DNA from: an uncultured Lachnospiraceae bacterium
GTDB taxonomy: Bacteria; Bacillota; Clostridia; Lachnospirales; Lachnospiraceae
NCBI GenBank assembly: GCA_910586725.1
Contig: CAJUJL010000064.1
Location: 1-11,707 of the forward strand
Direction of reading: 5' to 3'
DNA length: 11,707 bases
Positions within the stretch are counted from its first letter, which is position 1, and every line of letters starts with the position of its first letter. A program made the translations under genes and the position numbers. The notes below the pieces were generated by a model, which was not told the DNA's origin, made no database searches, and saw only the letters and a program-made list of their open reading frames with translations. Below are positions 1 through 7,515 of the stretch, one piece after another.

Positions 1-30
1 ATTCGTATTTTAAGTTTTAGAGTTTAAAAA

Positions 31-56
31 TCGGTATTAACCGACAGCCCCTTTTT
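31..56 (+). other. Short hairpin plus T run, possible end of an upstream gene
   Basis: TCGGT (31-35) pairs with ACCGA (40-44) around a 4-base loop, and a T run follows at 51-56. The stem is only 5 bp and the T run is not adjacent, so this is at best a weak terminator for a gene left of the window. Nothing else in bases 1-76 looks coding. Confidence 0.2.
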
Positions 57-76
57 CTGCGTTTCTCATCGGCGTC

Positions 77-105
77 TTGAAAAAGTCAGTGATACCCTGT
101 AAAAT
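77..105 (+). promoter_or_regulatory. Vegetative (sigma-A type) promoter for the small gene and the DUF4132 gene
   Basis: TTGAAA (77-82) and TAAAAT (100-105) are separated by exactly 17 bases and are close to the -35/-10 consensus. The predicted start point near 112 leaves a leader of about 33 bases before the GGAGGT ribosome site at 133-138. This suggests the two following genes form a unit starting here. Confidence 0.6.
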
Positions 106-144
106 AAAACCATAGCGAATATGCAAAAAAACGGAGGTGTCCGG

Positions 145-564
145 ATGTCATTTACCATCTATGCGAGAATGAAAAAACTGGGAAAACAAAAAAGCAAAGA
201 TCTTGCGCCTGTGCCGTTTGTTCTGGAAAAAAAGCCGGATACGCTTGGGGAGCTTCTGACTTTGCTGACGGAGCTGTCTGTCCGGGAGTACAATGCGAGA
301 AAAGATGAGGGGCAGATGCTGACGTTTTTGACAAAAGAAGACATCAAAGAACAGGCCGGCCGGGGGAAGATAGCGTTTGGACTGCGCACAGGCGGGGATG
401 CCGATGCGCTTTTGGCGGTGGAAAATACGATGCAGTGCTTTGCCGACGGCATCTACCGGGTGTTTGCGGGAGAAGAAGAGCTGACGGATCCGGAGGAACA
501 GATTTGCTGGAGGGATGATTTGGTCTTTACATTTGTCCGGTTGACTATGCTTTCGGGATGGTGA
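145..564 (+). CDS. Small conserved protein of unknown function, partner of the DUF4132 gene
   Basis: A 139-aa soluble protein with no signal peptide or membrane segment. I chose the ATG at 145 over the in-frame ATG at 121 because GGAGGT at 133-138 lies 6 bases in front of it; the upstream ATG has no ribosome site and overlaps the leader. The sequence runs from a short basic start, through an APVPFVLE stretch and a helical TLGELLTLLTELSVREYNAR segment, to a DGIYRVFAGEEEL motif and a hydrophobic tail (VFTFVRLTMLSGW). From memory, proteins of this length and pattern, with a final FxRLxxLxG-like tail, occur next to DUF4132 genes in other bacteria. I know no tested function. It lies 33 bp upstream of the large gene on the same strand and is probably co-transcribed with it. 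Confidence 0.75.
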   Translation: MSFTIYARMKKLGKQKSKDLAPVPFVLEKKPDTLGELLTLLTELSVREYNARKDEGQMLTFLTKEDIKEQAGRGKIAFGLRTGGDADALLAVENTMQCFADGIYRVFAGEEELTDPEEQICWRDDLVFTFVRLTMLSGW

Positions 565-597
565 TTCTGCGCGGCAGGAAAGGGGTAAGGGAGTAAC

Positions 598-3500
598 ATG
601 TCTGAATTTACTTATGATACCAGAAGAAAATTAAATGAAACATGGGTAAAAGAAATCAACGAACGGGGCAAACATCTTTCGAAGCGGGAGAAAGAAATGC
701 TTCCGGACGTTTACACGTATGCGGTTCCGCAGGAGGCATGCCAGTATATCCGCAGCCTTCTGGAAAAAGGAACGTACCAGACGCTTCGCGAGGTTTATCA
801 GCAGGAATTTATGGATTTGGTCAAAGTCTGCGTTGCGGAAAAATACCGGGAAGAATTTTTTTATGCGCTGGATCAGATGAATCAGTTCCAGATGACGGCG
901 GGCTGGTATCGCAGGAGCGTGCGCTCGCAAAGCTACGCGCCGTTTGCCATCCAGAGCGTAAAGCTTCTGCGCGCCTATGCGAGGCTTGGGTTTTATCAGG
1001 CAGAGCTTTCGGATGTTTTAACCGGAAGCGTTTTGCCTGAGATTTACGACCATGCCAGAAACGAATATTTTTCTTATGCGGATATTCTGGCGGCGCAGAT
1101 TGATTTGGGAAATGAAACATTGATTCAGGCGGTCAAAGACATTCTGCTAGGAGAGGGCAATACGGCGATGATCAGCCATGAGCTGCTCCGCGGAATTGTA
1201 ATGAGCAAAAGTGAAGAGCTGTACGATCTGCTTGGCAAATTTCTGCTGGCGGCAAGGCTGCAGGAGGGGGCGCGTCAGGCGGTCTGCGAAACGATGGACG
1301 CCGGACGGCCGGAGGCGTTTCTTTCTCTGTTTTCCGTAATCGAAGAAAACAATCTGATCCGCTATTCTTCCGTCAAACGCGCAGTCAGTACGTGGATTGG
1401 GATTTTCAATGAAAACAGCGTGGACAGGATTTCGGAAAAACTGCTGCGCCTGATGGGGCAGTGCCTTAGGGATACGGCGTTTTGCGAAGCGCAGCTTGCG
1501 ACGGAAGACGCGGTTGCGATTAGCTGCGCGCTTTGGGCAAAGGGATTTTATAATGCGAAAGACGCCATAGACGCGGCGCTGCGGCTGATTTCAGACGGCA
1601 CGAAGCATCAGAAAATGACGGCTTCTTATTTTATCCGTTCTCTGGAGGGAGAAAAGGAAAAATTGCGGGCGACAAAGGACGTGATTCTGCGCGGCGCACA
1701 AGATCCCGAGCTTGCGGCATGTTTTCTGCCGGGATTTCTGGAATCGGTACATATGCATTTTTACAATCTGGTCAGGGAAGAGAATGGAAGCGGAAGTTAT
1801 TCGGGCCGCAACGGGAAAGTGGCAGAGCCAAAACACATGGAGCCAAAAGCGTTGTTTGCCGACCGAAACGAAGCGAAGCAGTGCTACCTGGCGTTAAAAG
1901 CCCTGTTGGAACAGACGCCGAAAAAAGGCATTGTGCTTTCTCCCTGTATTTTTCCATGGCACCAGGTGACCATGACCCAGTCGGAGATTGCCGTGCGTCT
2001 GTGTCTGATTGCCTGGATGCTGCAGGAAGATGATCTGTTAGATGAAGCGGCGGGCCTGATTCCTCTGATTGGACAGGGAGGGAATTCTTACCATGGCGCG
2101 TCAAGGTCTTATGCTGCGCGCGTGCTGCTGTACCGTCCGGCGAGCGGGGCAAGAAAAAAGATTTTGTTTGATTTGCTTCACAACCCGGAGGAGTGGACGA
2201 ACGAAGCGGCGTATCTTTTAGTAGACGATATGGAGCTTGCTTCGGAAGATTTTATGCAGATAGAAAAAAATGTAAAATACAAACAAGGAAGACAGGGCGT
2301 TTTGCGTCTTTTGCAAAAACAGGATAAAGACGACATGACGGCATGCATCGGACGGCTGCTTTTGACAAAATCAGAAGAATGCCATATGGGCGCGCTGGAC
2401 CTTGCGCTGCAGATGAAAAAGAAAGACGCGGCGCATTTTGAAAAAGTCGTCCCGTATCTGAAAGAATTTACGAATCCGACCGGAAAAGAAGAGGCGCTTT
2501 TGCAGGAACTGTTAGGAGAAGAGAGCGCGGCGCAGGATATTTTAAATACGCCGGGCTACGGGCTGTACGACGTAGAAAAGGACTGGACGCTGCCGCCGAT
2601 GGAAATTGACGCAAACGAGGCTCCTAAGCTGTTTGTCTGTGGAGAAGACGCGTGCGCCGCAGTTTGTAAAAAGCTGGACCTTCTGATCGAAGAAAACGCC
2701 GAGCTTTCTTATAAAACGGCGTGGGGCGCCGACGAGCTGCTTGGAAACAGGCTGGAGCGCTGCCGCTATACCCGCAACGATCCCGACGTCGAGCCGTTGG
2801 ACGAATATCCGTTTCGCGAAATTTGGGAAAAATTTTATTACGATGAAATCAAAATGCCGCAGCTTCTTCTGGAGACAGAGCTGTACTGGCTGTGCTGCAG
2901 GCAGAGAAATGATTATGAGAGGAACCGGAAGCTGTATCAGAAAGTATTTGGCAGCGGCATACGAAAGAAGCCGCCGTATGCGCATCTGACGCACGGCGTC
3001 TCTCATGCGGTTCAGGTTGGCACGCTGATTTCGGTATTGTTTTCTCAGTTTGTGCCTCCCGAAGCACAGGCGCAGTTTGCGTTGCCTGCGATGGCAAAAT
3101 ATGTATCCGTTCTGGATACGTCTACCGATCTTTATACCGTGTCCGAAAAACGCTGGAACGGAGAAATTATGACCTATACGCAGCGTACGTCGGAGCTTCC
3201 GATCTTCAAAGAAGCGATGGAATGGCTTTTTTTGGGAAAGAAAGGCTGGGGAAGCGCGTTTACGTTAAAATTTCAAATACAGCAGCATTATCGAAAGCAG
3301 AAAAAACGGGAAATCAGCCGATACTATTATGATTCCGGCAGTGGAAATTATTACCTGAATCTGTCGCATTACGTTGGATGCTATATCCGGGGCATATGGG
3401 ATAAAGATTTGTTTTATAAGGCGGTGTTTACGTTTTCAGGTTTAGAAAGTCTGCTCGAAGCCGTCAGCACGGTCGAGCAGGTGGGCGCGGTTTCTTCCAG

Positions 3501-5739
3501 AAACGCCAGAGTTTACGGGCTGAACGCGTTTTTTGGCCCAAATAAGATCAAACCTGTGGACGGGAAATACCGCTTTGATACGATAAAAGATATGCCGGAA
3601 ATGGATTTTGCCCATGAAATTTATCAGGAGCTGATCCCGCTTATCTTAAGCGTGGAGCTAAAACGCGGGGAGCAGCCGACGCCGTTTTCGGATGTGATTG
3701 GCAAGATTCGCGTCATTTACGGCATCGACTATATGATACAGATTGTAACCGCGCTGGGCAAAGATCCGCTGCAGCGGGGATACAGCTATTATACGTCGAA
3801 CAGCGATCGGCGTCCGGTGTTAAGCCATCTGCTGAAAGTATCCATGCCAAAGCCGGGGGAGACGGCGGCGGATTTAAAAGCAGCTCTGAAAGGGACGGAC
3901 ATTACGAAGAAGCGTCTGGTGGAGCTTGCCATGTATGCGCAGCAGTGGATTCCAATGATTGAGGAGTATTTGAAGCTTCCCGGATTTGCGAGCGCCTGTT
4001 ATTATTTTATGGCGCATACCAGCGAGGGATTTGAAGAGCAGGTCGTTTCCACAATTGCAAAATATACGCCGCTTTCTCCCGAGGAGCTTACGGACGGAGC
4101 GTTTGACGTTCACTGGTTTTCTGAAGCTTACCGCAAGGTAGGCGAGAAGAATTTTAAACTGCTGTATGACGCCGCCAAATATTCTTCGTCCGGAACTGCG
4201 CACGGACGGGCCAGAAAATATGCGGACGCCGCGCTTGGCAGCGTGGAAAAGCAGGCGTTAAAAGAAGAAATTGATTTGAAACGCAACAAAGATCTTTTGA
4301 TGAGCATTGGACTGCTGCCGCTTCCAAAGGCCAAAAAGAAGCGGGAGGAAGAGCTTTTGGACCGTTACCAGTTTATCCAGAAATTCAAAAAAGAAAGCAG
4401 ACAGTTCGGCGCGCAGCGCAGAGCCAGCGAGGGGCGGGCAGTCGAAATCGCTTTGCAGAATTTAAGCGTAAACGCGGGATTTACGGATGTGACAAGACTG
4501 ACGCTTCGGATGGAAGGAAAGCTGATTGAGCTGTCAAGGGAATATTTTGAGTGGAAAGAAATAGAAGATATTTCACTTAAAATCGAAGTGGATGAAAATG
4601 GAATGAGTAGCCTGAAATGTAAAAAAGGAGAAAAGCTTTTAAAATCCATCCCTGCAAAATACAAAAAGCTTGAAATGGTCGCAACATTTACGGAAGTCAA
4701 TAAAAAGCTGAAAGAGCAGTACAGACGGACCAGACAGATGATGGAACAGGCAATGGAAGACCGAACTTCATTTGAAGTCTGGGAATTTTTAGAGCTGTTT
4801 GAAAATCCGGTCGCGCGGCCGATTGTAGAAAAGCTTGTTGTAAAAACGGCAAAAGATGCGGATGCGGCGCTTGGATTTTTGACAAAAGAGGGCGTTACGG
4901 ACGTTTCCGGCGCTGTGACCGCGGTCAGGCCTGCAAGTTTGATTTTTATTGCCCATCCTTACGATTTGTATGTGAGCGGACACTGGCAAAACTATCAGAA
5001 GCTGCTGTTTGAAAAGCAGATGAAGCAGCCGTTTAAGCAGGTGTTTCGGGAGCTTTATGTCAGGCTTGACGAGGAGATGGAAAAAGAAGAGTCCATGCTT
5101 TTTGCCGGCAACCAGATTCAGCCGCAGAAGACAGTAGGCGCGCTTCGGAGCCGCCGCTGGGTAGCGGATTACGACGACGGTTTGCAGAAAATCTACTATA
5201 AAGAAAATATCGCTGCCCGCATCTATGCAATGGCAGACTGGTTTTCTCCAAGCGACGTGGAAGCGCCAACGCTGGAATATGTCGAATTTTCGGACAGAAA
5301 GAGCGGAAAACGGATGAAAATCAAGGACATTCCGGAAGTGGTGTACAGCGAAGTTATGCGGGACGTAGATCTGGCGGTTTCCGTCGCTCATGCGGGAGGC
5401 GTAGATCCGGAAACGAGCCATTCGACGATAGAAATGCGAAAAGCAATTGTGGAATGCAGCCTTTCATTATTTCAGACAAAAAATGTGCGACTGGAGGGTA
5501 ATCACGCCATCATCGACGGAACGCTTGGGAAGTATACGATCCATCTTGGCAGCGGCGTGGTGCATCAGATGGGAAACGCCATGCTGTTTGTCGTACCGGT
5601 GCATGCGCAGCACAGAGGGCGCATTTTCCTGCCGTTTGTAGACGACGATCCAAAGACGGCGGAGATTTTGTCGAAAATTCTGTTGTTTGCAGAGGATCAT
5701 AAGATTAAAGACCCGAATATTTTATCGCAGATACGTTAA
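598..5739 (+). CDS. Giant DUF5724/DUF4132-type protein (1713 aa)
   Basis: A 1713-aa cytoplasmic-looking protein with no signal peptide or membrane span. The first 1,200 or so residues are almost all helical, HEAT-like in texture, and fit DUF5724. The C-terminal part fits DUF4132: SEVMRDVDLAVSVAH near residue 1584, YTIHLGSGVVHQ near 1646, and an ending (LPF-DDDP, EILSKILLFAEDHKIKDP) that I recognise as the family's conserved tail. Known context: DUF4132 proteins such as E. coli YehI sit near MoxR-type AAA ATPases, VWA and SWIM-domain genes. None of those is in this window, so they may lie to the left or be absent. The biochemical role is unknown. The start is supported by AAGGGAG at 587-593, with a second purine-rich site just before it. 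The frame is intact throughout. Family assignment is from memory. Confidence 0.8.
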   Translation: MSEFTYDTRRKLNETWVKEINERGKHLSKREKEMLPDVYTYAVPQEACQYIRSLLEKGTYQTLREVYQQEFMDLVKVCVAEKYREEFFYALDQMNQFQMTAGWYRRSVRSQSYAPFAIQSVKLLRAYARLGFYQAELSDVLTGSVLPEIYDHARNEYFSYADILAAQIDLGNETLIQAVKDILLGEGNTAMISHELLRGIVMSKSEELYDLLGKFLLAARLQEGARQAVCETMDAGRPEAFLSLFSVIEENNLIRYSSVKRAVSTWIGIFNENSVDRISEKLLRLMGQCLRDTAFCEAQLATEDAVAISCALWAKGFYNAKDAIDAALRLISDGTKHQKMTASYFIRSLEGEKEKLRATKDVILRGAQDPELAACFLPGFLESVHMHFYNLVREENGSGSYSGRNGKVAEPKHMEPKALFADRNEAKQCYLALKALLEQTPKKGIVLSPCIFPWHQVTMTQSEIAVRLCLIAWMLQEDDLLDEAAGLIPLIGQGGNSYHGASRSYAARVLLYRPASGARKKILFDLLHNPEEWTNEAAYLLVDDMELASEDFMQIEKNVKYKQGRQGVLRLLQKQDKDDMTACIGRLLLTKSEECHMGALDLALQMKKKDAAHFEKVVPYLKEFTNPTGKEEALLQELLGEESAAQDILNTPGYGLYDVEKDWTLPPMEIDANEAPKLFVCGEDACAAVCKKLDLLIEENAELSYKTAWGADELLGNRLERCRYTRNDPDVEPLDEYPFREIWEKFYYDEIKMPQLLLETELYWLCCRQRNDYERNRKLYQKVFGSGIRKKPPYAHLTHGVSHAVQVGTLISVLFSQFVPPEAQAQFALPAMAKYVSVLDTSTDLYTVSEKRWNGEIMTYTQRTSELPIFKEAMEWLFLGKKGWGSAFTLKFQIQQHYRKQKKREISRYYYDSGSGNYYLNLSHYVGCYIRGIWDKDLFYKAVFTFSGLESLLEAVSTVEQVGAVSSRNARVYGLNAFFGPNKIKPVDGKYRFDTIKDMPEMDFAHEIYQELIPLILSVELKRGEQPTPFSDVIGKIRVIYGIDYMIQIVTALGKDPLQRGYSYYTSNSDRRPVLSHLLKVSMPKPGETAADLKAALKGTDITKKRLVELAMYAQQWIPMIEEYLKLPGFASACYYFMAHTSEGFEEQVVSTIAKYTPLSPEELTDGAFDVHWFSEAYRKVGEKNFKLLYDAAKYSSSGTAHGRARKYADAALGSVEKQALKEEIDLKRNKDLLMSIGLLPLPKAKKKREEELLDRYQFIQKFKKESRQFGAQRRASEGRAVEIALQNLSVNAGFTDVTRLTLRMEGKLIELSREYFEWKEIEDISLKIEVDENGMSSLKCKKGEKLLKSIPAKYKKLEMVATFTEVNKKLKEQYRRTRQMMEQAMEDRTSFEVWEFLELFENPVARPIVEKLVVKTAKDADAALGFLTKEGVTDVSGAVTAVRPASLIFIAHPYDLYVSGHWQNYQKLLFEKQMKQPFKQVFRELYVRLDEEMEKEESMLFAGNQIQPQKTVGALRSRRWVADYDDGLQKIYYKENIAARIYAMADWFSPSDVEAPTLEYVEFSDRKSGKRMKIKDIPEVVYSEVMRDVDLAVSVAHAGGVDPETSHSTIEMRKAIVECSLSLFQTKNVRLEGNHAIIDGTLGKYTIHLGSGVVHQMGNAMLFVVPVHAQHRGRIFLPFVDDDPKTAEILSKILLFAEDHKIKDPNILSQIR

Positions 5740-5748
5740 GACCGGAAG

Positions 5749-5777
5749 CACCAAAGCGGCGGTTTGTGCATATGCTA
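5749..5777 (+). promoter_or_regulatory. Candidate mother-cell (sigma-K or sigma-E) promoter of sleC
   Basis: CATATGCTA (5769-5777) matches the sigma-K -10 pattern CATAnnnTA, and CACC at 5749-5752 lies 16 bases upstream, where sigma-K promoters carry an AC-containing -35. The -10 also partly fits sigma-E. A start near 5784 leaves about 20 bases before the sleC start codon, with GAGGAA (5795-5800) as ribosome site. Expression of sleC in the mother cell is established in Clostridium. The motif is short, so the match is suggestive only. A weak hairpin (GCAC.AAA with TTTGTGC) overlaps it. Confidence 0.4.
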
Positions 5778-5805
5778 TAGGTAAGAAGCAATACGAGGAA
5801 TAGTT

Positions 5806-6490
5806 ATGTCCAAACAAAATATCAGGTATCTGCAGAACGATACGCTAGATGAAGGAAATTTACAGGTGAATGTGGAGACTCCATCCGGGAGGCTTCCGAT
5901 TGCAGACGCAGAAGTGTCGGTTTCATTTACCGGAGAGCCGGAGAGTACGATTGAACAGGTATCAACCAATTCTTCCGGACAGACGGAACGTATCGAGCTT
6001 CGCACGCCGCCGCTTGAATACAGCATGGAGCCCTCCGAGCAGCAGCCCTATGCAGAGTATACCATTCAGGTAACGGCAAAGGGATTTGTACCGGTTAATA
6101 TTTCCGGCATACAGGTGCTTCCCGGAGAAACTTCGGTTCAAAGGGTTCGTCTTGTGCCGGAAGAGTCGGATATTAATCCGATTGACAATATTGTGATTCC
6201 TGCCAACACATTATTTGGAAATTTCCCCCCGAAGATTCCGGAAGACGAGATCAAGCCAATGGAGGAAACGGGAGAAATCGTCTTAAGCCGTGTAGTGGTT
6301 CCGGAATATGTGATCGTACACGACGGGGCGCCCTCCGATACTTCGGCAAGGGATTATTATGTGACATACAAAGATTACATCAAAAATGTCGCATCCAGTG
6401 AAATATATGCGACCTGGCCGGACGCCACCCTGCGCGCAAACATACTTGCGATGTTATCGTTTACATTAAACCGCGTTTATACGGAGTGGT
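5806..6490 (+). pseudogene. sleC: sleC, 5' part (codons 1-228) of an interrupted spore cortex-lytic enzyme gene
   Basis: SleC is the spore cortex-lytic enzyme of Clostridia. It is made in the mother cell, stored as a zymogen, activated by Csp proteases, and degrades cortex peptidoglycan at germination. This part holds the N-terminal pro-region, a beta-rich domain (VPVNISGIQVLPGE near residues 95-110), the VVPEYVIVHDGAPSD stretch near 165, and the start of the SpoIID-like transglycosylase domain, DYIKNVASSEIYATWP, whose Glu199 aligns with the catalytic Glu of SpoIID. Start at ATG 5806 is supported by GAGGAA five bases upstream. True sleC sequence ends at Trp228 (6487-6489); reading on into the element adds 12 foreign residues and stops at 6528. 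The remainder of the gene is at 9187-9772. The assignment rests on remembered family motifs and the exact fit of the two halves. Confidence 0.9.
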
Positions 6491-6513
6491 GCCGAAATCA
6501 CCATATATTCAGG
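6471..6513 (+). other. attL: left junction of the element in sleC, GT core at 6489-6490
   Basis: Left of the core is sleC (ACGGAGTG, 6481-6488). Right of it is element DNA: GCCGA (6491-6495), then AATCACCA (6496-6503), followed by a partly matching ATTC (6507-6510). That arm is the inverse of the arm at the other junction. The GT is the only placement I found that restores the sleC frame and also centres both arms. Confidence 0.8.
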
Positions 6514-6559
6514 TCTTTCGTTCTCTGATTTTTATATTGATAAAAGGCATAAGATAAGT

Positions 6560-7009
6560 ATGCGAAAATACTATGTTGACAATATACGTTGGATTATCAT
6601 TTTACTTCTTGTTCCCTACCATGCGGCAATGGCATGGAATGTATGGGGAGAACCAAATTACATTTATTTTAAAGGCAATAAAATAATTAGCAGTATTGTG
6701 GTGTTTTTTAGCCCTTATTTTATGCCGCTTATGTTTTCTATTGCAGGCATTTCCACAAGATTTGCGTTACAAAAGCGGACAATCGGGCAATATGTGCTGG
6801 AAAGGACGAAAAAATTACTGATACCATTTATTTTTGGGACAGCATTAATTATGCCGCCTATAGCATATATAGCCGATAAATTTAATTGTGGTTATCAAGG
6901 GAATTTATTTCAGCATTATGCTGTATTCTTTACACATTTTACGGACTTAACAGGCGCTGACGGCGGTTTTTGCGTATGGGGCAACATTGCTATGTTGCAA
7001 GATTTGTAA
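6560..7009 (+). pseudogene. Truncated acyltransferase family 3 membrane protein (N-terminal 149 aa)
   Basis: The start MRKYYVDNIRW, then a hydrophobic helix ending in PYHAAMAWN and a second one around FFSPYFMPLMFSIAGIST, is typical of acyltransferase-3 (OafA/YrhL-like) integral membrane proteins, which move acyl groups onto cell-surface sugars. The His in the first helix region (PYHAAM) corresponds to the family's conserved His. Family members are usually about 350-400 aa with around ten helices. Here similarity stops after DLTGADGGF near residue 138; the last 11 residues are polar and unrelated, so most helices are missing and the product should be inactive. The ribosome site is weak (AAAAGG 12 bases upstream). 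It is passenger DNA inside the element, upstream of a strong terminator. Confidence 0.7.
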
Positions 7010-7089
7010 CAGAGTCTCTTTCTTCTCATTCCTTAAATGAGTTAGTCTTTTCAAGAGAAGATTTTAAGCAGCTTTCTGTAAAAAATTAA
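6961..7089 (+). pseudogene. C-terminal remnant of an unidentified gene
   Basis: A reading frame different from the acyltransferase is open from 6961 to the TAA at 7087-7089 and encodes ...MGQHCYVARFVTESLSSH followed by SLNELVFSREDFKQLSVKN. It looks like a real protein tail and is followed 3 bases later by a strong terminator, as a normal gene end would be. I do not recognise the family. The simplest reading is that a deletion joined the front of the acyltransferase to the end of another gene, out of frame, with the join near 6970. Confidence 0.4.
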
Positions 7090-7092
7090 GCG

Positions 7093-7161
7093 GACAGTGT
7101 GACAGATATAAAACCTGAATCATTCGTATTCAGGCTCTGTATTTGTCGCGCTGTCTTTTTT
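7093..7161 (+). terminator. Strong rho-independent terminator inside the element
   Basis: GACAGTGTGACA (7093-7104) pairs with TGTCGCGCTGTC (7144-7155) using two G-U pairs. An inner stem CCTGAAT (7114-7120) / ATTCAGG (7128-7134) is perfect, and six T follow at 7156-7161. It would block read-through from sleC and the remnants into the recombinase unit. Confidence 0.8.
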
Positions 7162-7197
7162 GTTTGATTTTTTTCAAATTGAATCAAAATACCCCGC

Positions 7198-7225
7198 TTA
7201 AATATGTATCAGGAAAGTGTATATT
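7198..7225 (+). promoter_or_regulatory. Weak candidate promoter for the TnpW-like gene and recombinase
   Basis: TATATT at 7220-7225, preceded by TG, is a fair -10 box. The -35 region (TTAAAT, 7198-7203) is poor. The terminator upstream and the gene start at 7308 mean a promoter should lie in this stretch, but I see no strong one. I also looked for sporulation-type -10 boxes (CATAnnnTA) here and found none convincing. Confidence 0.3.
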
Positions 7226-7252
7226 ATCATAAAAAAATACTGCTGTCGCATG

Positions 7253-7297
7253 GGACAAAATTTTTCGGAATAATAATAGGATAAGACTTATTTGTCC
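7253..7297 (+). promoter_or_regulatory. Inverted repeat next to the ribosome site of the TnpW-like gene
   Basis: GGACAAA (7253-7259) and TTTGTCC (7291-7297) form a perfect 7-bp inverted repeat with a 31-base gap. Its right arm abuts the GGAG ribosome site at 7298-7301. It could be a binding site for a regulator, or a leader hairpin that affects translation of the recombinase unit. Chance cannot be excluded at this length. Confidence 0.25.
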
Positions 7298-7307
7298 GGA
7301 GATTCTT

Positions 7308-7499
7308 ATGTCTGGTATTGCTTATCAACAAATTACAGAAGAAAAAAATGGCATAAAGGTTGTGCTTGAGTTCCCCGCACAGTCGGAACAGACAGACATT
7401 TTACGTCAGGAAATAAAGTCTATTCTTTTATGTGCATTACGGGAACAATTACAAAAATCTCATAACGCGGGCAGAGAGTTACATCTCTCTGACGATTAG
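7308..7499 (+). CDS. 63-aa TnpW-like protein upstream of the recombinase
   Basis: A short acidic protein: an N-terminal beta-like stretch (YQQITEEKNGIKVVLEF) followed by a helix (DILRQEIKSILLCALREQL) and a polar tail. Start ATG 7308 is supported by CCGGAG with GGAG six bases upstream. Size, shape and position fit the transposon-encoded TnpW family of Tn4451/Tn4453-like serine-recombinase elements; this is a pattern match from memory, not an alignment. It ends 16 bases before the recombinase start and is surely co-transcribed with it. Its job is not established. As the only other intact gene in the element, it is the natural candidate for a recombination directionality factor or a regulator of the recombinase, but that is inference. 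Confidence 0.65.
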   Translation: MSGIAYQQITEEKNGIKVVLEFPAQSEQTDILRQEIKSILLCALREQLQKSHNAGRELHLSDD

Positions 7500-7515
7500 A
7501 AAGGACGATTGACTT

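Noticed and set aside
121..144. Upstream in-frame ATG at 121 as the start of the small gene
   Set aside because: No ribosome site in front of it and it lies only about 9 bases after the predicted transcription start. ATG 145 has an ideal GGAGGT.
2542..3006. 154-codon minus-strand open frame inside the DUF4132 gene
   Set aside because: Same reason: lies wholly opposite a continuous, recognisable coding sequence.
4789..5421. 210-codon open frame on the minus strand inside the DUF4132 gene
   Set aside because: Antisense shadow of a strongly coding frame; composition is not protein-like and there is no ribosome site or family resemblance.
6490..6528. The 12 extra residues after Trp228 as a functional alternative SleC C terminus
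   Set aside because: They are encoded by element DNA including the attP arm, and the truncated product lacks the second catalytic motif and the wall-binding domain.
7165..7188. TTTGATT...AATCAAA inverted repeat after the terminator
   Set aside because: Short, AT-only and overlapping a T run; no support beyond chance.
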